Source: an uncultured Frankineae bacterium (GTDB lineage: Bacteria; Actinomycetota; Actinomycetes; Mycobacteriales; SCTD01). From it: 33,102 nucleotides of DNA. Positions 29,167-33,102 of the stretch are shown here, one piece after another. The notes beneath the pieces are model-generated. The model was not told where the DNA came from. It was given only the letters and a program-made list of their open reading frames with translations, and did not search any database. Location: NCBI GenBank assembly GCA_902805805.1, contig CADCUE010000170.1:1-33102 (forward strand), read 5' to 3'. Position numbers and translations under genes: made by a program. Numbering within the stretch: the stretch's first letter is position 1; each line of letters opens with the position of its first letter.

Positions 29167-30050
29167 TCGCGGCCCAGGTCGCGGTGGACGACCTGGACGT
29201 CGACGCCCTCGCCGGCCAGCCGGCCGGCGAGCTGCTCGGTCATCGCCACGCTGCGGTGCTTGCCGCCGGTGCAGCCGACCGCGACGAGGGCGTAGCGCTT
29301 GCCCTCCCGCGCGTAGCCCGCGAAGACCAGGCGCAGCAGCCCCTCGTAGCGGTCGAGGAACTCGAGCGCGCCGTCCTGGTCGAGCACGTAGTCGCGCACC
29401 GCGCTCTCCCGGCCGGTGTGCGGGCGCAGCTCGGGCACCCAGTGCGGGTTGGGCAGGAAGCGGACGTCGGCGACGAGGTCGGCGTCGACCGGCAGGCCGT
29501 ACTTGAAGCCGAACGACAGCACCGTCAGCCGCAGGCCGGTGCCCTCCCCGGTGGCGCCGAAGGCCGCGGTGACCTTGCCGCGCAGCTCGTGGACGTTGAG
29601 GTCGGTGCTGTCCAGCACGAGGTCGGCGCCGCCGCGCAGGTCGCGCTGGAGCTCGCGCTCCCGGGCGATCCCGTCCACCAGCCGGCCGTCGCCCTGCAGA
29701 GGGTGGGGGCGGCGGACGCTCTCGAAGCGGCGGACGAGGGCGTCGTCGGACGCCTCGAGGAACAGCACGCGGGGGTGGACGCCGACCCGGCGGATCTCGT
29801 CGAGCGCGGTGCGCAGGTCGGAGGAGAAGGCCCGCGAGCGCACGTCGACGACCACAGCGATCTTGCCGACGGCGCCCTGCGACCGCGAGCCGAGGTCGAC
29901 CATCGTCGGGACGAGCGAGGGAGGCAGGTTGTCGACCACGAACCAGCCGAGGTCCTCGAGGCACTTGGCCGCCGTCGACCGGCCGGCGCCCGACAGACCG
30001 GTGACCACGACGAGCTGCAGTCCCGGGTGGCCGGGGTGCGGGACCGTCAT
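29163..30050 (-). CDS. rapZ: RNase adapter protein RapZ (YvcJ family nucleotide-binding protein)
   Basis: A 295-residue P-loop NTPase of the RapZ/YvcJ family. Walker [10 protein letters not shown] (about residues 18-26), [13 protein letters not shown], and the C-terminal [17 protein letters not shown] phosphate/metabolite-binding segment are diagnostic. In E. coli RapZ links amino-sugar levels to sRNA decay; its actinobacterial role is less clear. The ATG overlaps the uvrC stop (ATGA), and its stop overlaps yvcK (GTGA), so the three genes are translationally coupled. Confidence 0.96.
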   Translation of the reverse strand: MTVPHPGHPGLQLVVVTGLSGAGRSTAAKCLEDLGWFVVDNLPPSLVPTMVDLGSRSQGAVGKIAVVVDVRSRAFSSDLRTALDEIRRVGVHPRVLFLEASDDALVRRFESVRRPHPLQGDGRLVDGIARERELQRDLRGGADLVLDSTDLNVHELRGKVTAAFGATGEGTGLRLTVLSFGFKYGLPVDADLVADVRFLPNPHWVPELRPHTGRESAVRDYVLDQDGALEFLDRYEGLLRLVFAGYAREGKRYALVAVGCTGGKHRSVAMTEQLAGRLAGEGVDVQVVHRDLGRE

Positions 30051-32191
30051 CCGACCACCTCTCCGGTGACCGGGTCGAACGCCGGCAGGACGGTCGACGG
30101 CTCGTCGGCCGGCCCGGAGGGCGGGTCGGCGGGGCCCTGCGCGCCGACGGGCTCGGGGACCGCCACCGCGGCGAGCACCGCCTCGGCGGTGCGCCGCCCG
30201 ATCCCGGGCACCTCCATGACCTCCTCGACCGTCGCCGCCTTGAGGCGCTTGAGCGAGCCGAAGTGCCGCAGCAGCGCCTTGCGGCGCGTCTCCCCCAGCC
30301 CGGCGATCCCGTCCAGCGCCGAGGCGGTCATCGTCTTGGAGCGCTTCTGCCGGTGGTAGGCGATCGCGAAGCGGTGCGCCTCGTCCCGCACCCTCTGCAG
30401 GAGGTAGAGGCCCTCGCTGGTGCGCGGGAGGATCACCGGGTCGTCGTGTCCTGAGACCCAGACCTCCTCCAGCCGCTTGGCCAGCCCGACGAGCGCGACG
30501 TCGTCGATGCCCAGCTCGTCCAGCGCCGCCTGCGCTGCGGCCACCTGGGGTGCACCGCCGTCGACGACCACCAGCTGCGGGGGGTAGGCGAAGCGGCGGG
30601 GCCGTCCGGTCTCGGGGTCGATGCCCGCGCGCTGCTGCGGGACGCCGTCGGACACCTCCGCGCCCTGCACCGGCTGCGGGTGCCCGTCGACGTGGCCGTC
30701 CTCGACGTCGAGCTGACCGGTGTCGGCCCGCTCGTCGAGGTAGCGGCTGAAGCGGCGCCGGACGACCTCCCGCATCGAGGCGGTGTCGTCGTTGCCGTCG
30801 GAGCCGCGGACCGCGAAGCGGCGGTACTCGCTCTTGCGTGCCAGCCCGTCCTCGAAGACCACCATGGACGCCACGACGTTGGTGCCCTGCACGTGGGACA
30901 CGTCGAAGCACTCGATGCGCAGCGGCGCCTCGGCGAGCTCGAGCGCGTCCTGCAGCTCGGACAGCGCCAGCGAGCGGGCCGTCAGGTCGCTGGCGCGCTT
31001 GGTCTTGTGCAGCGCGAACGCCTGCGCGGCGTTGCGCTCGACCGTCTCGAGCAGCGCCCGCTTGTCCCCGCGCTGCGGCACCCGGATCTGCACGTTCGTG
31101 CCCCGCAGGTCGCACAGCCAGCTCTGCAGGACGTCGAGGTCCGGCGGCAGCGCGGGCACGAGCACCTCGCGGGGCACGTCGTCGGCGGTCCGCACCGTCA
31201 CCCCGGCGCCGGGCACCATGCGGCGCTCCACCTCGACGTCCACTTCAGGGTCGGGCTCGTCGCCGTACGCCTGGGCCAGGAACTGCCCCACCAGCTCGCC
31301 GGTGGTGAGCTCCTCGACCTTGTCGACCACGTAGCCGCGCTGCCCGCGGACGCGTCCGCCCCGCACGTGGAAGACCTGCACGGCCGCCTCGAGCTGGTCC
31401 TCGGCCACGGCGACGACGTCGGCGTCCGTGCCGTCGGCCAGCACCACGGCCTGCTTCTCCGTGGCGCGGGTGAGCGCGCCGATGTCGTCCCGCAGGCGGG
31501 CCGCCCGCTCGTAGTCCTGCGCCGCCGCGGCGTCGGCCATCTGCCGCTCCAGCCGCTTGACGAAGCGGCCGGACTGACCGGCCATGAAGTCGCAGAAGTC
31601 GTCCACGATCGCCCGGTGCTCGTCCTGGTCCACCTTGCCGACGCAGGGGGCGGAGCACTTGTCGATGTAGCCCAGCAGGCACGGACGACCGACCTGGCCG
31701 GCCCGCTTGAAGACGCCGTTGGAGCAGGTCCGGGCCGGGAACACCCTCAGCAGGAGGTCGAGGGTCTCGCGGATGGCCCAGGCGTGCGCGTACGGGCCGA
31801 AGTAGCGCACGCCCTTCTTCTTCGGCCCGCGCATCACCTGCAGCCGGGGGAAGTCGTCGGACAGCGTGACGGCCAGCGACGGGTAGCTCTTGTCGTCGCG
31901 GTACTTCACGTTGAAGCGGGGGTCGTACTCCTTGATCCAGGAGTACTCGAGCTGCAGGGCCTCGACCTCCGTCGAGACCACCGTCCACTCCACCGACGCC
32001 GCGGTCGTCACCATCTGGCGGGTGCGCGGGTGCAGGGCGGACAGGTCGGCGAAGTAGCTGTTCAGGCGGCTGCGCAGGCTCTTGGCCTTGCCGACGTAGA
32101 CGACGCGGCCGGTGGCGTCCCGGAAGCGGTAGACCCCCGCGGACGTCGGGATCGTCCCCGTCGCCGGACGGTACGACGACGGGTCTGCCAC
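30047..32191 (-). CDS. uvrC: Excinuclease ABC subunit C
   Basis: A 714-residue nuclease that makes both incisions in nucleotide excision repair with UvrAB. GIY-YIG domain at the start ([20 protein letters not shown]), Cys-rich [15 protein letters not shown], the UVR helix pair [20 protein letters not shown], the RNase H-like domain with [17 protein letters not shown] and [15 protein letters not shown], and the two C-terminal HhH motifs ([33 protein letters not shown]). It is longer than the usual 610-650 residues, partly from an insertion of roughly 35 residues before [13 protein letters not shown] and a Pro/Glu-rich tail. GTG 32191 is chosen since TACGCT lies 7 nt upstream. Confidence 0.97.
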   Translation of the reverse strand: MADPSSYRPATGTIPTSAGVYRFRDATGRVVYVGKAKSLRSRLNSYFADLSALHPRTRQMVTTAASVEWTVVSTEVEALQLEYSWIKEYDPRFNVKYRDDKSYPSLAVTLSDDFPRLQVMRGPKKKGVRYFGPYAHAWAIRETLDLLLRVFPARTCSNGVFKRAGQVGRPCLLGYIDKCSAPCVGKVDQDEHRAIVDDFCDFMAGQSGRFVKRLERQMADAAAAQDYERAARLRDDIGALTRATEKQAVVLADGTDADVVAVAEDQLEAAVQVFHVRGGRVRGQRGYVVDKVEELTTGELVGQFLAQAYGDEPDPEVDVEVERRMVPGAGVTVRTADDVPREVLVPALPPDLDVLQSWLCDLRGTNVQIRVPQRGDKRALLETVERNAAQAFALHKTKRASDLTARSLALSELQDALELAEAPLRIECFDVSHVQGTNVVASMVVFEDGLARKSEYRRFAVRGSDGNDDTASMREVVRRRFSRYLDERADTGQLDVEDGHVDGHPQPVQGAEVSDGVPQQRAGIDPETGRPRRFAYPPQLVVVDGGAPQVAAAQAALDELGIDDVALVGLAKRLEEVWVSGHDDPVILPRTSEGLYLLQRVRDEAHRFAIAYHRQKRSKTMTASALDGIAGLGETRRKALLRHFGSLKRLKAATVEEVMEVPGIGRRTAEAVLAAVAVPEPVGAQGPADPPSGPADEPSTVLPAFDPVTGEVVG

Positions 32192-32204
32192 GGCGTCCAG
32201 CGTA
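32189..32204 (-). promoter_or_regulatory. -10 box and leaderless GTG start of uvrC
   Basis: Minus-strand TACGCT (32199-32204) is followed by 7 nt and GTG. It uses the same hexamer and spacing as the ctaA promoter. No Shine-Dalgarno precedes the start. Confidence 0.5.
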
Positions 32205-32281
32205 CGTGCCGCCCGGCCACCGCCGGACGCGCCGCGGGCCCCGGAGTGGCTCGCCGTCCCCGCGGGTGCCAGTCTTCGCGC

Positions 32282-32710
32282 GTGCCGACCACGTCCGTGT
32301 CCGTCGAGGTCGTGGTCGACGACGGCGGCTCCACCGGACGGGGGCGGATCACCGTCCTGACGCTGCTGTGGCGCCCGGAGGACCCGCTGGCGGTGGAGCT
32401 GCTGCTCACCCCCCAGCCCGACCACCCGGCGCTCCCGCGAGGACGGTGGATCGTGCTGCGCGACTTCCTGCGCTACGGCCTCGACGAGCCCACCGGCGAC
32501 GGGGACGTCCGCATCCGGCCGGACCTGCCTCGGGGACGGGTCTGCCTGGAGCTCGCCCGCCCCGGTCGGGCCGCCCGCGTCTCACTGCCACGGACCACGG
32601 CCCTCGAGTTCCTCAGCCGGACCGAGCACGCCGTGCCCTGCGGCAGCGAGCGCAGCGAGGAGGCGCTCGACGCCCTGCTGGCCCGGCTGCTGGGTCACGA
32701 CCTGCCCTAG
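32282..32710 (+). CDS. SsgA-like protein (sporulation/cell-division regulator family)
   Basis: A 142-residue protein with the SsgA-like (SALP) pattern. [20 protein letters not shown] (about 56-75) matches the family block RDLLxxGLxxPTGxGDVRVxP, followed by [11 protein letters not shown] and [17 protein letters not shown] (about 107-123), which matches the FLxRTxxxVPxGxE segment. Family members recruit FtsZ and guide septum and peptidoglycan remodelling in sporulating actinobacteria. GTG 32282 follows a CAGTCT box by 6 nt, so it may be leaderless; GTG 32296 is an alternative. Divergent from uvrC. Which SALP subgroup it belongs to cannot be told by eye. Confidence 0.85.
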   Translation: MPTTSVSVEVVVDDGGSTGRGRITVLTLLWRPEDPLAVELLLTPQPDHPALPRGRWIVLRDFLRYGLDEPTGDGDVRIRPDLPRGRVCLELARPGRAARVSLPRTTALEFLSRTEHAVPCGSERSEEALDALLARLLGHDLP

Positions 32711-32739
32711 CTGCGCTGACCAGGCGCCTGTCCGGACCT

Positions 32740-32753
32740 CAGGGTCGGCCCTG
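32740..32753 (+). terminator. Weak hairpin after the SsgA-like gene
   Basis: CAGGG-TCGG-CCCTG, a perfect 5-bp stem with a 4-nt loop, starts 30 nt after the stop. A 10-bp palindrome CAGGCGCCTG lies just before (32721-32730). No T-run; weak support. Confidence 0.25.
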
Positions 32754-32772
32754 TCACGCCGATGACTCGGGG

Positions 32773-33102
32773 GTGACCGCGTTCCAGGGACTTCCGCGAC
32801 GGGCGTCCGACCCGTCGGTCCCGGACGTCGACCGTCGAGCCGGTGCTCCCCGTGCGTCGACACCGCCCGGTGTCCGTCGCCTGCGGTGGTCCTTCCTCTG
32901 CTTCTCGGCCCTGCTGCTCCTGGCCGGAGGGCTGGTCGAGGCCGGGACGGTCGCGCCGGCCACCCGCGCCGCCGCTGCTGCTGCGCTGCTGGTCGTCATG
33001 GGCCTGGCCACGGCGCTGGTCGCCGTGCGCGCCACCGCGGTCCTGCGACCGAGGCGGGCCGCCGCGTCGTGGTCCGCGCTGTCCGGCGCCGTCGCGCTGT
33101 CG
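32773..33102 (+). CDS. Membrane protein of unknown function, N-terminal part (runs off the right edge)
   Basis: The open frame starts at GTG 32773 and continues for 110 codons past the window edge. After an Arg/Pro/Asp-rich cytoplasmic stretch of about 40 residues come two hydrophobic helices (FLCFSALLLLAGGLV and AAAAALLVVMGLATALVAV) separated by a short loop, with RPRRAA and a likely third helix starting at the edge. This is the look of a multi-helix sensor N-terminus (for example before a GGDEF or kinase domain), but no output domain is in view, so no function is assigned. A 4-codon ORF (MTRG, 32762-32776) ends on its start codon as GTGA. Confidence 0.55.
   Translation, partial: MTAFQGLPRRASDPSVPDVDRRAGAPRASTPPGVRRLRWSFLCFSALLLLAGGLVEAGTVAPATRAAAAAALLVVMGLATALVAVRATAVLRPRRAAASWSALSGAVALS

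Noticed and set aside
32232..32265. CCGCGGG/CCCGCGG inverted repeat between uvrC and the SsgA-like gene
   Set aside because: Each half is itself a GC palindrome likely to occur by chance at this composition; the spacing fits no clear element.
32960..32995. GCC/GCT trinucleotide run in the right-edge gene
   Set aside because: Codon repetition in an Ala/Leu-rich membrane helix; not evidence of a functional repeat.

Overview
The window is very GC-rich (about 70% or more by eye) and comes from a non-mycolate actinobacterium. Gene content and order match the conserved actinobacterial block that runs in Mycobacterium tuberculosis from uvrC (Rv1420) to sufR/sufB (Rv1460/Rv1461): uvrC-rapZ-yvcK-whiA-gap-pgk-tpiA-secG-pgl-opcA-zwf-tal-tkt-ctaB-ctaA-ABC transporter-sufR-sufB. 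RbpA, WhiA, OpcA and an SsgA-like protein confirm the phylum. The SsgA-like gene and the tal-pgi arrangement point to a morphologically complex lineage (Streptomyces, Frankia, Geodermatophilus or Kineococcus-like). The genus cannot be fixed from the sequence alone.

Layout. (1) 1-1047, minus: the 5' end of sufB and its [Fe-S] repressor gene sufR, with a good SufR operator at the start of sufR. (2) 1146-1237: a strongly self-complementary element between divergent genes. (3) 1276-3968, plus: an ABC-2 exporter (ATPase and permease) and heme A synthase ctaA. (4) 3972-7196, minus: an MMPL/RND exporter and heme O synthase ctaB. (5) 7429-15960, plus: the pentose-phosphate operon tkt-tal-pgi-zwf-opcA-pgl. 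(6) 15977-16652, minus: rbpA and secG. (7) 16767-22860, minus: a complete dipeptide/oligopeptide ABC importer (SBP, two permeases, two ATPases) lying between secG and tpiA, which are normally neighbours. (8) 23041-26052, minus: gap-pgk-tpiA. (9) 26151-32191, minus: an unrecognised, apparently degenerate Gfo/Idh-type gene, then whiA, yvcK, rapZ and uvrC with overlapping ends. (10) 32282-33102, plus: an SsgA-like gene and the 5' end of a membrane protein.

Functionally this is central carbon metabolism (lower glycolysis plus oxidative and non-oxidative pentose phosphate reactions, without gnd) joined to cytochrome oxidase heme biosynthesis, Fe-S assembly control and cell-envelope/development regulators (whiA, yvcK, rapZ). 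Pgi can return the F6P made by Tal and Tkt to Zwf, so the operon can run the oxidative branch as a cycle.

The least expected signal is in the pentose-phosphate operon. Each of the three larger gaps (tal-pgi, zwf-opcA, opcA-pgl) is bridged by in-phase micro-ORFs joined to each other and to the flanking genes by 4-nt ATGA/GTGA stop-start overlaps. With the direct GTGA overlap of pgi and zwf, this gives an unbroken translational relay from tal to pgl. Other observations are the 92-nt nested inverted repeat upstream of the ABC exporter, the triple-hairpin spacer between dppA and dppB, and recurrent leaderless GTG starts placed 6-7 nt after a TAnnnT box.
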